Origin: Nocardioides sp. R-C-SC26
Lineage (GTDB): Bacteria; Actinomycetota; Actinomycetes; Propionibacteriales; Nocardioidaceae
Direction of reading: 5' to 3'
Assembly: GCF_021246465.1 (NCBI RefSeq)
Contig: NZ_JAHRHK010000004.1
Span: 153,001 to 217,000 of the forward strand
DNA: 64,000 nt
The notes beneath the pieces are model-generated. The model was not told the origin of the DNA and did no database searches. It saw only the letters and a program-made list of their open reading frames with translations. The translations under genes were made by a program, and so were the position numbers. Positions 1 to 9,944 of the stretch are shown here, one piece after another. How positions within the stretch are numbered: the stretch's first letter is position 1; each line of letters begins with the position of its first letter.

Positions 1-1810
<1,810 letters not shown>

Positions 1811-1826
<16 letters not shown>

Positions 1827-1852
1827 CAGCGAAGGAGGAGCAGGTTCGTCAT
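1811..1852 (-). CDS. leucine-rich leader peptide upstream of leuA
   Basis: A 13-codon frame reads MTNLLLLRCRSEV and stops 75 bases before the leuA start. Four consecutive leucine codons (CTG CTC CTC CTT) are the hallmark of a ribosome-stalling leader that senses charged leucyl-tRNA. The last codons and the stop fall inside the 5' arm and loop of an 11-bp hairpin (1789-1826), so ribosome position would decide whether the hairpin forms. Leader peptides before leuA are known in actinobacteria; the assignment here rests on codon content and geometry. Confidence 0.8.
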
Positions 1853-1961
1853 CTCGACGATCGTACCCGCGTCCCCTCGGTGAGCGCACCTCGGCCCGTG
1901 ACGTCGGCCACCTCGGCGGGTGCCGATTGCAGCGCAGGAGCGCGAGTGCCCTACGCTGGTG

Positions 1962-2102
1962 ACCGAGAAAGGGAGTAGTCCCCAATCGCTGTGTCGACAC
2001 ACTGCCGAACCGGTTCGCCGGAGCGGCCGGTGCAGCGGGCCCCACCCGGATCGGACCAGAGTCCTGGCCGTTCCGCTCCGTGAGGCGGACGAGACTTTCG
2101 AC
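1962..2102 (+). promoter_or_regulatory. yybP-ykoY family Mn2+ riboswitch
   Basis: The stretch opens with ACCGAGAAAGGGAGTAG and closes with GGACGAGACTTTCGACCGA. AAAG pairs with CTTT to form the basal helix, and the GGGAGTAG core is the conserved 5' element of the yybP-ykoY manganese riboswitch. The downstream gene encodes a TMEM165/GDT1-type exporter, a typical target. Two GC-rich hairpins (2120-2145 and 2146-2171) follow as the likely expression platform. Confidence 0.8.
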
Positions 2103-2119
2103 CGAGCAGCATCCCATTC

Positions 2120-2171
2120 GGACGCGCCCGGTCGAAGGCGCGTCCAGCCCGGAGACGTCTTCGCCCGGGCT
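2120..2171 (+). promoter_or_regulatory. expression-platform hairpins of the Mn2+ riboswitch
   Basis: Two adjacent hairpins are seen. GGACGCGCC pairs with GGCGCGTCC (2120-2128 / 2137-2145), and AGCCCGG pairs with CCGGGCT (2146-2152 / 2165-2171). The second ends exactly where the GGAGAGGA ribosome site (2172-2179) begins, so ligand-dependent refolding could open or close that site. The regulatory role is inferred from position. Confidence 0.55.
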
Positions 2172-2186
2172 GGAGAGGAATCCCTC

Positions 2187-2765
2187 ATGTACGCCTTCTT
2201 CCTGAGCACGGCCGTGATCTTCGTGGCCGAGCTCGGCGACAAGTCGCAGTTGATGGCGATGACCTTCGCGACGCGCTACCGCGCCCGCGACGTCATCATC
2301 GGCATCACCGCGGCCACCGCCATCGTGCACCTGGCCTCGGTGGGCATCGGCTACTGGATCGGCGACTCCTTCGCCGACAGCCAGGACACCATCGCGATCG
2401 TCGCCGGTGTCGCGTTCCTCGGCTTCGCCGCCTGGACCTGGCGCGGCGACGAACTGACCGAGGACGAGGCCGACAAGGCCCGGCGCAGCACCGGCTGGGC
2501 GATCCTGGCGGTCGGTGTCGCGTTCTTCCTCGCCGAGCTCGGCGACAAGACCATGCTCGCCACCATCACCCTGGCCACGCAGGAGGGATGGCTGGGTACC
2601 TGGATCGGCAGCACCGTGGGCATGGTCGCCGCGGACGCGCTCGCGATCGCCGTCGGCGCGGTGCTCGGCAAGCGCCTTCCCGAGCGCGCCATCAAGATCG
2701 GGGCGACGTCGGCGTTCGTGCTCTTCGGCATCCTCCTGATCCTCGAGGGCGCAGGCGTCCTCTGA
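2187..2765 (+). CDS. TMEM165/GDT1 (UPF0016) family manganese exporter
   Basis: A 192-residue integral membrane protein with about six helices. It carries two copies of the family signature ELGDK[ST], ELGDKSQ near residue 15 and ELGDKTM near residue 115, one in each half of an inverted internal repeat. These acidic motifs bind the transported cation. The family moves Mn2+ (and Ca2+ in eukaryotes) out of the cytoplasm. The ATG was chosen because GGAGAGGA lies 7 bases upstream and the protein then begins at the first helix; longer readings run through the riboswitch. Control by the upstream Mn2+ riboswitch supports a manganese-efflux role. Confidence 0.9.
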   Translation: MYAFFLSTAVIFVAELGDKSQLMAMTFATRYRARDVIIGITAATAIVHLASVGIGYWIGDSFADSQDTIAIVAGVAFLGFAAWTWRGDELTEDEADKARRSTGWAILAVGVAFFLAELGDKTMLATITLATQEGWLGTWIGSTVGMVAADALAIAVGAVLGKRLPERAIKIGATSAFVLFGILLILEGAGVL

Positions 2766-2794
2766 CGCGACGGTGCACACGGACGCGTCCGCGC

Positions 2795-2830
2795 AGGGTC
2801 GCCATGACACGCTGAGGTCATGGCGACCCT
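2795..2830 (+). repeat. 13-bp perfect inverted repeat across a start codon
   Basis: AGGGTCGCCATGA (2795-2807) is the exact reverse complement of TCATGGCGACCCT (2818-2830), with a 10-base loop. The right arm contains the ATG of the next gene (2820-2822). It could be a hairpin that masks the start or an operator for a dimeric repressor. A separate 12-bp palindrome, CGGACGCGTCCG, lies just upstream at 2780-2791. Confidence 0.8.
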
Positions 2831-3317
2831 GCTCGTGATCCACCACGCGCCGACGCCGTCGCTGCGCGCCCTCAGCGACTCGGTGATCGCAGGCGCACGT
2901 GACGACGCACTCGACGACGTCCAGGTCCGCTCCATCGCGGCCCTGGAGGCAAGCGCCGAGGACGTCGTGGCCGCTGACGGTGTCGTGCTCACCACCAGCG
3001 CCAACTTCGGCTACATGAGCGGTGCCCTCAAGCACTTCTTCGACTCCGCTTTCCTCCAGATCGGGGGCGCTCTCGACGACGGCGGCGGTGCCGGCGACGA
3101 CGCGGGCGTGGCCTCTCCCGGTGGCAGGCTCCCGTTCGGCCTGCTCGTCCACGGGCGCTACGACACCACGGGCGCGGTGCGCTCGGTCTTGGCCATCACG
3201 GGAGCACTCCCGTGGCGACAAGTCGCGCCGGTGCTCGAGGTCCTCGGAGACGTCGGTGACGCCGAACGCGAGGCCGCGTACGAGCTGGGGGCGACCGTCG
3301 CGGCGCTGCTGACATGA
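2820..3317 (+). CDS. flavodoxin-like / NADPH-dependent FMN reductase family protein
   Basis: A 165-residue soluble protein with an alternating beta/alpha pattern. The N-terminal strand MATLLVIHHAPTPSLR resembles the phosphate-binding loop of flavodoxin-fold proteins. The segment ADGVVLTTSANFGYMSGALKHFFDS, about residues 52-76, is a classic flavin-contact region of the flavodoxin_2/FMN-reductase group. A Gly/Asp-rich loop (about 83-95) is unusual. It probably binds FMN and reduces quinones or similar substrates; the substrate cannot be read. The start lies inside a 13-bp inverted repeat and no strong ribosome site is present, so translation may be leaderless or structure-controlled. Confidence 0.75.
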   Translation: MATLLVIHHAPTPSLRALSDSVIAGARDDALDDVQVRSIAALEASAEDVVAADGVVLTTSANFGYMSGALKHFFDSAFLQIGGALDDGGGAGDDAGVASPGGRLPFGLLVHGRYDTTGAVRSVLAITGALPWRQVAPVLEVLGDVGDAEREAAYELGATVAALLT

Positions 3318-3547
3318 GAGGACGCCGCCGTGGCAGGGATGCGACCTCGCGCGGCTACGATCGCAGCGTGCTAGGAGATCGCACGGATAGGGGCTGTCGA
3401 GGTGGGCGTCGTTCCGGGGCGTGCATGAGTGCCGCCGAGGAGGGAGCCGTGCCGGAGGCACGGCGACGCTCGAGTTGGTGCTCAGGTGCGTGCGGGGGCG
3501 GCGACCAGCCGACATCTGCCCTCTCCGTGCGATCCATCAGGGTGCGC

Positions 3548-4390
3548 ATGGCGACGCGGCCGACCGGCCGAGGCGGAGTGGGACGTCGTCCCGCTGCGCC
3601 GACACGCCTGGCGGTCGCGCTCGGTCTGGGCCTTCTCCCCGTGGGGTGCGGCGACCCGGCCGACGACTCCGTCGACCCCGACCAGGTCGACGCCGTCGAG
3701 GCACCGAGGCTCGGCGCCTGCCGCATGCTGACCGTCGCCGACCTCGCCGAGCAGACCAATGCCACGGTGACCGTGCCGTGCAGCGAACGACACACAGCTC
3801 AGACCTACGCCGTCGGCGACCTTCCCGCCGACCTGCGCGACGCCGACCGTGACTCCGCCGAGGTCGGCGCCTTCGCCTACGACACGTGCTCGACGAAGTT
3901 GCAGAAGTTCCTCGGTGCCGACGAGAGCCTGGCGATGCGCACGATCGTGAGCTGGGCCTGGTTCCGCCCCTCGGCGCGGGCCTGGGACAAGGGGGCGCGC
4001 TGGTACCGATGCGACGCCGTCGGCGGAGGCGACCACAGTCTCAGCCTCGCCGCCCTGCCGTCGCCGTCGGCGGAGGGGATGCTCCAGGGCCGCCCGGACG
4101 ATCGCTGGATGGTCTGCGCCCAGGGTGCGTCGGTCAGCGAGTCGCCGAAGATCGCCTGCTCCCAGCCTCACGACTGGCGCGCCGTCACCACGATCAAGGT
4201 CGGCGAACCGAACGAGGCCTACCCCGGTGACCAGGAGGTCGAGATCACCACGCGCGACTTCTGCTCCGACTCCGTGGGTGCGTGGCTGAACTACCCGGTC
4301 GACTTCGAGTACGGCTACACCTGGTTCCACCAGGACGAGTGGGACGCGGGCAACCGCCGCTCGGTCTGCTGGGCCAAGACCTCGGACTGA
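3548..4390 (+). CDS. septum-formation family lipoprotein (first of tandem pair)
   Basis: A 280-residue predicted lipoprotein. An Arg-rich N-terminus and hydrophobic stretch LAVALGLGLLPVGC end in a lipobox cysteine near residue 33. The mature part has two repeats of the Septum_form-type pattern, GACRMLTVADL...VPCSERHTAQTYAVG and MVCAQG...IACSQPHDWRAV, with paired cysteines (C-x-C...H) typical of that actinobacterial family. The ATG was chosen because the signal peptide follows it; the frame stays open to 3314 but that extension has no homologous character. The next gene is a diverged paralogue 9 bases downstream, so both are probably co-transcribed. The function is cell-envelope associated; septum formation is only the family label. 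Confidence 0.75.
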   Translation: MATRPTGRGGVGRRPAAPTRLAVALGLGLLPVGCGDPADDSVDPDQVDAVEAPRLGACRMLTVADLAEQTNATVTVPCSERHTAQTYAVGDLPADLRDADRDSAEVGAFAYDTCSTKLQKFLGADESLAMRTIVSWAWFRPSARAWDKGARWYRCDAVGGGDHSLSLAALPSPSAEGMLQGRPDDRWMVCAQGASVSESPKIACSQPHDWRAVTTIKVGEPNEAYPGDQEVEITTRDFCSDSVGAWLNYPVDFEYGYTWFHQDEWDAGNRRSVCWAKTSD

Positions 4391-4399
4391 TCGATCGCC

Positions 4400-5251
4400 G
4401 TGACGCGCACGCCGCCGCTCTGGCGCCGCCGGACCTGTCGGCCTGCCCCAGCGGTACTTCTCCTGGGGCTGAGCCTCCTCGTCGGTTGCTCGGGCGGCGA
4501 CGTCGAACCGGCCGCCGACTCCACGCCGAGCGCGACCCCACTGCCGACGGCGACTCCTCCCGCGGACCCACCTTCCCCGGCTTGCTACCGGCTCTCCTTC
4601 GAGGAGGCGCTGTCCCCCACCGCCTCCTCGGTCCCCCCCGTGCGGTGTCGCGGCCGTCATACGGCGCAGACGTTCGCCGTCGGTCGCATCGACAACGTCG
4701 TCGATGGGCACCTGCTCACCGTCGACTCCGAACGCGTCCAGCAGCGCGTCGCCCGCGCATGCCCCGAGCGCCTCGGCACGTTCCTGGGCGGGAGTCTGGA
4801 GGAGCAGCGCCTGAGCGTGCTCCGCGCCGTCTGGTTCACTCCGACCCTCGACGACGCCGAGTCGGGCCAGGACTGGTTCCGCTGCGACGTCGTGGCCGTC
4901 GCGGGCAGCGATCGGCTCGCCGTGCTCCGCTCCTCGCTCGAGGGAGTGTTGACTACGCCGAAGGGGCGCGAGACGTGGGGAATGTGCGCTCCGACCGGCC
5001 CCGACGACGAGGGCTTCGTCCACATGCCGTGCGCACAGGAGGACGCCTGGCGCGCCGTCTCGGTCGTCGCGCTGTCGGGGCGCCGCTACCCGGGCGCCGC
5101 ACGGATCACCGCGGTCGGGCGGGAACCCTGCCAGGACGCTGCCCGTCGGCTCGCCGATGACCCCTTGGACTACCAGTGGGGCCTCGAGGGGCCCGATGAG
5201 TCCCAGTGGGCCGCAGGTGAGCGGTTCCTCCGCTGCTGGGCACCGACCTGA
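4400..5251 (+). CDS. septum-formation family lipoprotein (second of tandem pair)
   Basis: A 283-residue predicted lipoprotein starting at GTG. The signal peptide CRPAPAVLLLGLSLLVGC ends in a lipobox, followed by a Pro/Thr/Ser-rich linker. The mature domain repeats the layout of its upstream neighbour: CYRLSFEEAL...VRCRGRHTAQTFAVGRI, WFRCDVVAV, MCAP...MPCAQEDAWRAVSVV, and a terminal RCWAPT like the partner's VCWAKTSD. Shared cysteines and the HTAQT motif show a gene duplication. It converges on era, with a short possible terminator between them. Confidence 0.75.
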   Translation: MTRTPPLWRRRTCRPAPAVLLLGLSLLVGCSGGDVEPAADSTPSATPLPTATPPADPPSPACYRLSFEEALSPTASSVPPVRCRGRHTAQTFAVGRIDNVVDGHLLTVDSERVQQRVARACPERLGTFLGGSLEEQRLSVLRAVWFTPTLDDAESGQDWFRCDVVAVAGSDRLAVLRSSLEGVLTTPKGRETWGMCAPTGPDDEGFVHMPCAQEDAWRAVSVVALSGRRYPGAARITAVGREPCQDAARRLADDPLDYQWGLEGPDESQWAAGERFLRCWAPT

Positions 5252-5267
5252 CGACGAACGACGCGGT

Positions 5268-5282
5268 CCTCAGTAGCTGAGG
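5268..5282. terminator. short bidirectional hairpin between convergent genes
   Basis: CCTCAG pairs with CTGAGG around TAG between the lipoprotein stop and the era stop. The stem is short and no U-tract is seen, so this is a weak call. Confidence 0.3.
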
Positions 5283-5283
5283 G

Positions 5284-6222
5284 TCAGAAACCGAGCTTGC
5301 GCAGCTGACGCGGATCGCGCTGCCAGTCCTTGGCGATCTTGACGTGCAGGTCCAGGTAGACCGGTGTCCCGAACAGCGACTCGATCTGTCCGCGGGCCCG
5401 CTTGCCGACGTCGCGCAGTCGGGCGCCGCGATGGCCGATCACGATGCCCTTCTGCGACGATCGCTCGACGTAGAGACTCGCGTGGATGTCGAGCAGCGGC
5501 TTCTCCGCAGGCCGGTCTGGGCGCAAGCCCATCTCCTCCACCACGACGGCGATGGAGTGCGGGAGCTCGTCGCGGACGCCGTCGAGGGCCGCCTCACGGA
5601 TCAGCTCGGCCGCGAGCACCTCGTCGGGGGCGTCGGTGAGGTCGCCGTCGGGGTAGAGCGGTGGGCCCTCGGGAAGCAGTGCCACCAGGAGGTCGGCGAG
5701 CAGACCCACCTGATCGCCACCAACCGCGGAGACGGGGACGATCTCGGACCAGGTGATGCCCACCTCGGCCCCCAACGCCGCGACGTCCAGGAGGTGCTCG
5801 GCGATCCGCTCGGGCGAGACCAGGTCGGTCTTGGTGGCCACGGCCACCTTGATCGGGCGCTTGAGCTTGGCCAGCTCGGTGGCCAGGAAGCGGTCGCCCG
5901 GACCGATCTTCTGGTCGGCCGGGAAGCACAGCGCGACGACGTCCACCTCCGACCACGTCGTCATCACCAGGTCGTTGAGCCGCTCCCCGAGCAGGGTGCG
6001 GGGGCGGTGGACGCCGGGGGTGTCGACCAGCACCAACTGCGCGTCGGGCCGGTGCACGATGCCCCGGACGACCGTGCGCGTGGTCTGGGGCTTGTCGCTC
6101 GTGATCACGACCTTCTGGCCGACCAGGGCGTTGGTCAGCGTCGACTTGCCGGCGTTGGGACGCCCGACGAAGGAGACGAATCCCGACCGGTGTCCCGGCG
6201 CTTCTGTACCTGTCGTGCTCAT
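5284..6222 (-). CDS. era: GTPase Era
   Basis: A 312-residue ribosome-assembly GTPase that binds the 3' end of 16S rRNA. G1 GRPNAGKST is near residue 20, G3 DTPG near 67, and G4 reads TKTD near 132 in place of the canonical NKxD, a common actinobacterial variant. The C-terminal KH domain contains VIGHRGARLRDVG. The ATG overlaps the upstream gene's stop by 4 bases (ATGA), suggesting translational coupling. It is last in a run that also carries ybeY and phoH, both ribosome/RNA-maturation genes. Confidence 0.97.
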   Translation of the reverse strand: MSTTGTEAPGHRSGFVSFVGRPNAGKSTLTNALVGQKVVITSDKPQTTRTVVRGIVHRPDAQLVLVDTPGVHRPRTLLGERLNDLVMTTWSEVDVVALCFPADQKIGPGDRFLATELAKLKRPIKVAVATKTDLVSPERIAEHLLDVAALGAEVGITWSEIVPVSAVGGDQVGLLADLLVALLPEGPPLYPDGDLTDAPDEVLAAELIREAALDGVRDELPHSIAVVVEEMGLRPDRPAEKPLLDIHASLYVERSSQKGIVIGHRGARLRDVGKRARGQIESLFGTPVYLDLHVKIAKDWQRDPRQLRKLGF

Positions 6223-7001
6223 GACTCTCGCGCCTCGTCGTAGTCGGCCCAGATCTGCTCGTCGGTCTTGCCAGCGGCCTTGCCCGTGCGCCAGATCGGA
6301 CCGGGATCCACCGCACGCGGCTGCCGGGCGGTGCCGCCGCGCCAGTAGCCCATGACGTCGTAGGCGGTGCTGGGCAACCGCCGTTCACGCATCAGGTGCT
6401 TGCGGATCGCACGCATCTGAGCCGACTCGCCGGCCATCCAGAAGTACCCGTCGCCCGTCGGCCAGTCGATCCCCGCCACCGCGTCGGCGAGGTTGCTCGC
6501 GCCGTCACCCGGCTGCGGGAGCCAGCGCACGCCCTCCAACGGGGCGAGGTAGTCCGACAGCTCCTCGGCGTCGGGCACCTCGGCCCAGGCGTGCACCGGC
6601 ACCTGGGCACTCGCAGCGATCCGCGCCATGGCCGGGAGCGCCGTCAGGTCGCCGACGAGCATTAGCCACGTCGCCTCCGGAGGCATCGCGAACGAACCCT
6701 TGGGGTCTGAGACCGTGCAGATCTGCCCTGCGCAGTCGGTGCGCACCCATTCGGTGACGAGCCCGACGTCGTGCACCACGACGTCGAGCACCAAGGACGC
6801 GGCCTCGGGATCCCACGAGCGGACGGTGTAGTACCGACTCTGGAACTGACCGGGTGGGACCAGCGCGACCCACTCGTCGGGGATGCCGGTCGAGGCGAAG
6901 CCGGCCAGGCCGGGGCCGCCGAGCTCGAGACGCACGAGATGCTCGCTGAGCTGCTCACGTCGTCGGACGACTGCTTCATAGGTTGCCGCCCGCGTGCTCA
7001 T
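6219..7001 (-). CDS. siderophore-interacting protein (SIP family ferric reductase)
   Basis: About 260 residues. FAD-binding motif RYYTVRSWDPE lies near residue 73. The family signature GDLTALPAMARI (about 134), WMAGESAQMRAIRKHL near the NAD(P)H site, and a C-terminal MGYWRGG identify the ViuB/SIP group that reduces ferric siderophores to release iron. The internal ATG giving MSTRAATYEAVVRR was chosen because the fold begins there; an upstream ATG at 7049 adds 16 atypical residues. It overlaps era by 4 bases. No iron box is visible just upstream. Confidence 0.88.
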   Translation of the reverse strand: MSTRAATYEAVVRRREQLSEHLVRLELGGPGLAGFASTGIPDEWVALVPPGQFQSRYYTVRSWDPEAASLVLDVVVHDVGLVTEWVRTDCAGQICTVSDPKGSFAMPPEATWLMLVGDLTALPAMARIAASAQVPVHAWAEVPDAEELSDYLAPLEGVRWLPQPGDGASNLADAVAGIDWPTGDGYFWMAGESAQMRAIRKHLMRERRLPSTAYDVMGYWRGGTARQPRAVDPGPIWRTGKAAGKTDEQIWADYDEARES

Positions 7002-7160
7002 CGGGGCCAATCTAGTGGTGTGTCCGAGAAGTTGTGAAACGGCTGGCATGCCTCACGTGGGCGCGACGCAAGGCGCCGGCGCGCAGCCATGCCGGGCCGT
7101 CCCGAACTGCCCGGACGTGCCACGAGTGCGATCGCTCGGACGACGCGCTGCGCCCCACGC

Positions 7161-8465
7161 TCACCAGGTCGGGCGCAGGGGGAATCCGTCGGATCCGTCC
7201 GGCCCGACCTTGACCCCGAGCACCTGGGCGAGCTGCACCTCGTTGCGCTCGAACCCGATGCGGCAGGCCGCCATATAGAGCCCCCAGACCCGCGCTGTGC
7301 CTTCACCGACCTCGGCGACGCAGGCATCCCAGTGGTCCACGAGGTTCTGGTTCCAGGCCGCGAGCGTCCGTGCGTAGTGCAGGCGCAGATTCTCGGTGTG
7401 CATGACCTCGAAGCCGGCGTCCTCGGCTTCGGTGATGATCGTGCCGCTCCCGGTCAGCTCGCCGTCGGGGAAGACGTAGCGATCGATGAACGCGCCGGCC
7501 GGGGTCGGTCGGTTGTGGTGCCGGGTGATGCAGTGGTTCAGCAGGCGCCCCTCCGGGCGGAGTCTGCTGTGGAGGAACCCGAAGTAGCCGGGGTAGTTCT
7601 GCACCCCGATGTGCTCGGTCAGTCCGATCGAGCTGACGGCGTCGAAGTCGCCTTCACCCACCTCGCGGTAGTCCAGGTGCCGCACCTCGGCGAGGTCGCC
7701 GAGGCCGTCGCGATCGATCGCCTCCTGCGCCCAGGAAGCCTGCTGGGCGCTGAGCGTGACACCGAGCGCGTGCACGCCGTACTCGCGCGCCGCGTGGCGC
7801 ACCATGCCACCCCACCCGCATCCGACGTCCAGCAGGCGCATGCCCGGACGGAGGTCGAGTTTGCGGGCGACCAGATCGAACTTCTCGTACTGGGCTTCCT
7901 CGAGTGACGCGTGCTCGCTCGGGTAGACCGCGCACGTGTAGGCCATCGAGGGTCCGAGCACGTGGCGGTAGAACGCGTTCGAGACGTCGTAGTGGTGGTG
8001 GATCGCCTCGGCGTCGCGCGTCATGGAGTGCCGCACGCCCTCCATCACCCGGCGCCACCGCGGCAGGTGCTCCTGGGGCGGTGGGGGCGGTGGCTTGAGG
8101 GAGGAGAGACCGAGACCTCGGACGATCGCCAGCAGCTCACCGGCGGTCGGCGCCCTGAACTTGGTGTGGTCCTTGAGGCGTTGCATCACCGCGTAGGGAT
8201 TGCCGGGATGCTCGCCGTGGATGACCAGGTCGCCTGCGGCGTAGGCACGGGCCAGACCCAGGTCGCCCGGCGCGGTCAGCAGGTACGCCAGCCCGCGCTG
8301 ATTGAGCAGTTCCAGGGTCACTTCAGAGTCCGCGGGACCGGCCGCACTCCCGTCGTAGGCCTCGAACCGCAGCCGTAGCCCGTCGCGGAGGAGCGTCTCG
8401 ACCGCGTCGCCGATCGTGAGTGAGCCGCGGTCGGACTCGTTGCGTCGGGAATCGATCAGTGCCAT
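7161..8465 (-). CDS. tmsB: fatty-acyl phospholipid methyltransferase, tmsB/CFA-synthase family
   Basis: A 434-residue S-adenosylmethionine-dependent enzyme of the cyclopropane synthase family. The SAM site LDVGCGWGGMVRHAA lies near residue 210, with YDVSNAFYRHVLGPSMAYTC before it and SIGLTEHIGVQNYPGYF after it. A proline run (PPPPPP) at about 127 separates the N-terminal domain. With the FAD-linked reductase 9 bases upstream it forms the pair that makes 10-methyl-branched acids such as tuberculostearic acid: the methyltransferase adds a methylene across oleoyl chains and the partner reduces it. The name is based on this pairing. A plain cyclopropane synthase is the alternative. Confidence 0.82.
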   Translation of the reverse strand: MALIDSRRNESDRGSLTIGDAVETLLRDGLRLRFEAYDGSAAGPADSEVTLELLNQRGLAYLLTAPGDLGLARAYAAGDLVIHGEHPGNPYAVMQRLKDHTKFRAPTAGELLAIVRGLGLSSLKPPPPPPQEHLPRWRRVMEGVRHSMTRDAEAIHHHYDVSNAFYRHVLGPSMAYTCAVYPSEHASLEEAQYEKFDLVARKLDLRPGMRLLDVGCGWGGMVRHAAREYGVHALGVTLSAQQASWAQEAIDRDGLGDLAEVRHLDYREVGEGDFDAVSSIGLTEHIGVQNYPGYFGFLHSRLRPEGRLLNHCITRHHNRPTPAGAFIDRYVFPDGELTGSGTIITEAEDAGFEVMHTENLRLHYARTLAAWNQNLVDHWDACVAEVGEGTARVWGLYMAACRIGFERNEVQLAQVLGVKVGPDGSDGFPLRPTW

Positions 8466-8474
8466 GGGGTCACC

Positions 8475-9845
8475 TCACCTGTTGCTCACGGTCTTGTCAT
8501 AGAGCGACGTCAGTCGGTCGTCGGGATCGAAACGCTGCTTCACGGCCGCCAGAGCGGCGCCTCGGTAGAGGCGATCGAAGGTGTCGCGGTCGTAGAACGC
8601 CTCGGAGTAGAGCGACTTGTGCCCACCCAGCTCGTGGACCCGGCGCTCGATCGCGCGGTTCAGGGGCGCCGCGGGCGCCTCGTCACCGACGTGCACGGTG
8701 CCCCAGAAGCCCGCGTTGACGTAGACGCGGCCCGGGTCGAGCGGATAGGTGGTCCACGCGCGCTGCGCGACGAGGGGGCAGAGCCAGACCGGTCTCATCC
8801 CGACGGCCGCGTCGAACCACTCGACGAAGTCGCCGATCCGGTCGAGCGGCACCTCGATGTCCTGCACGACGCGTTCCCGCAGGGGACGGCCCGCGCGCCG
8901 GTCGAGCCGATCGGCGATGCCGAAGCGACGGTCGAGTCCCAGGAGCCGCATGTAGACGTCGGATCGACGCCACCGGCGCGGCCAGAGGCGCCGCACTGTC
9001 GGGTTCTGGGCACCGAACGCACCGGAGCACCAGAACCAGTCGGTGTCCCACCGCCACAGGTAGTCCTCGACGGTGAGAAGGTCCATCGTGCGCTCGCGGA
9101 TCGAGCGGAAATAGATCTCCTGCCCCGTGTAGTCCGATGGTCGCCTGCCGCCGGTGGTCGCCTGCCACGACGCCAGGGTGAGGTAGAGCTCGTCGGGCGC
9201 GAACGCGACGCCGTCGAGGCCGTCGACGGGCTCGTTCTCGAACTCCCCGGTCTCGACGATCGCCGCGACGGCGTCGGACCAGGAGCGTGCGTCGTCGAAA
9301 CGCCGATGTCGCAGTCCCACGTAGGAGGACACCGCCTCGAGCTCGATGAGAAGGCGGGTGGCGTAGCCGAGCGAACCGTAGGAGTTCGGAAACGCGTCGA
9401 AGAGCGTGTCGCCCGGATGCGTCGTCACGACCGTGCCGGCGCCGGTGAGCACGTCCATCTCCAGGACCGACTCGTGCGGGAGGCCGTTGCGGAAACTCGT
9501 GGCCTCGATCCCGAGACCCGCGACGGCGCCCCCGAGCGTGATGGTGCGCAGCTGCGGCACGACCATCGGCATCAGCCCGTGTGCGAGCGTGACCTGGACC
9601 AGTCGCTCGTAGGTGCACATGCCCTGGACCTGCGCCGTGCGGCGGTCGGTGTCGACCTCGATGACGTCGCAGAGCCCGCTGACGTCCAGGCCCGGTCGCT
9701 CGATGCGTTCGCGTGCGCGGAACAGGTTGGAGGTCTGTTTCGCCAGGCGTACCGGCTCTCCAGGCCCGATCGCCTCGTAGGACGCCGTCAGGCGTTCCAC
9801 CGCACGCGCGTGCTCTTGCCAGGCCCCGGGTTCAGACACGACCAC
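8475..9845 (-). CDS. tmsA: FAD-binding 10-methylene-fatty-acyl reductase, tmsA type
   Basis: A 456-residue FAD-linked oxidoreductase. The FAD_binding_4 region spans about residues 50-170 with SGLCDVIEVD, VQGMCTYERLVQVTLAHGL and LGGAVAGLGIEATSFRNG, as in the DHCR24-like group. The C-terminal half contains WWD-like aromatic stretches and LGGHKSLYSEAFYDRDTFDRLY. Immediately upstream of the methyltransferase on the same strand, it matches the tmsA/bfaB partner that reduces 10-methylene to 10-methyl chains. 10-methyl-octadecanoate is a known marker lipid of Nocardioidaceae, which fits the inferred host. The pair interrupts the conserved phoH-ybeY-corC-cdd-era order. Confidence 0.82.
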   Translation of the reverse strand: MVVSEPGAWQEHARAVERLTASYEAIGPGEPVRLAKQTSNLFRARERIERPGLDVSGLCDVIEVDTDRRTAQVQGMCTYERLVQVTLAHGLMPMVVPQLRTITLGGAVAGLGIEATSFRNGLPHESVLEMDVLTGAGTVVTTHPGDTLFDAFPNSYGSLGYATRLLIELEAVSSYVGLRHRRFDDARSWSDAVAAIVETGEFENEPVDGLDGVAFAPDELYLTLASWQATTGGRRPSDYTGQEIYFRSIRERTMDLLTVEDYLWRWDTDWFWCSGAFGAQNPTVRRLWPRRWRRSDVYMRLLGLDRRFGIADRLDRRAGRPLRERVVQDIEVPLDRIGDFVEWFDAAVGMRPVWLCPLVAQRAWTTYPLDPGRVYVNAGFWGTVHVGDEAPAAPLNRAIERRVHELGGHKSLYSEAFYDRDTFDRLYRGAALAAVKQRFDPDDRLTSLYDKTVSNR

Positions 9846-9944
9846 GTTGCGACGTTACCCCGGCGGCACGGACGCGAGGTCACGGCGAGATATCAACCGC
9901 GTTCGACTCCGTTGCAGTGCCGCACCTCGGTGCGCCGGATGTTC

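Noticed and set aside
3314..3547. N-terminal extension of the first septum-formation lipoprotein
   Set aside because: Arg/Gly-rich with no family character; the signal peptide and lipobox begin only after ATG 3548.
7002..7060. Iron box for the siderophore-interacting protein
   Set aside because: No segment there resembles the DtxR consensus; only the site at 19501 does.
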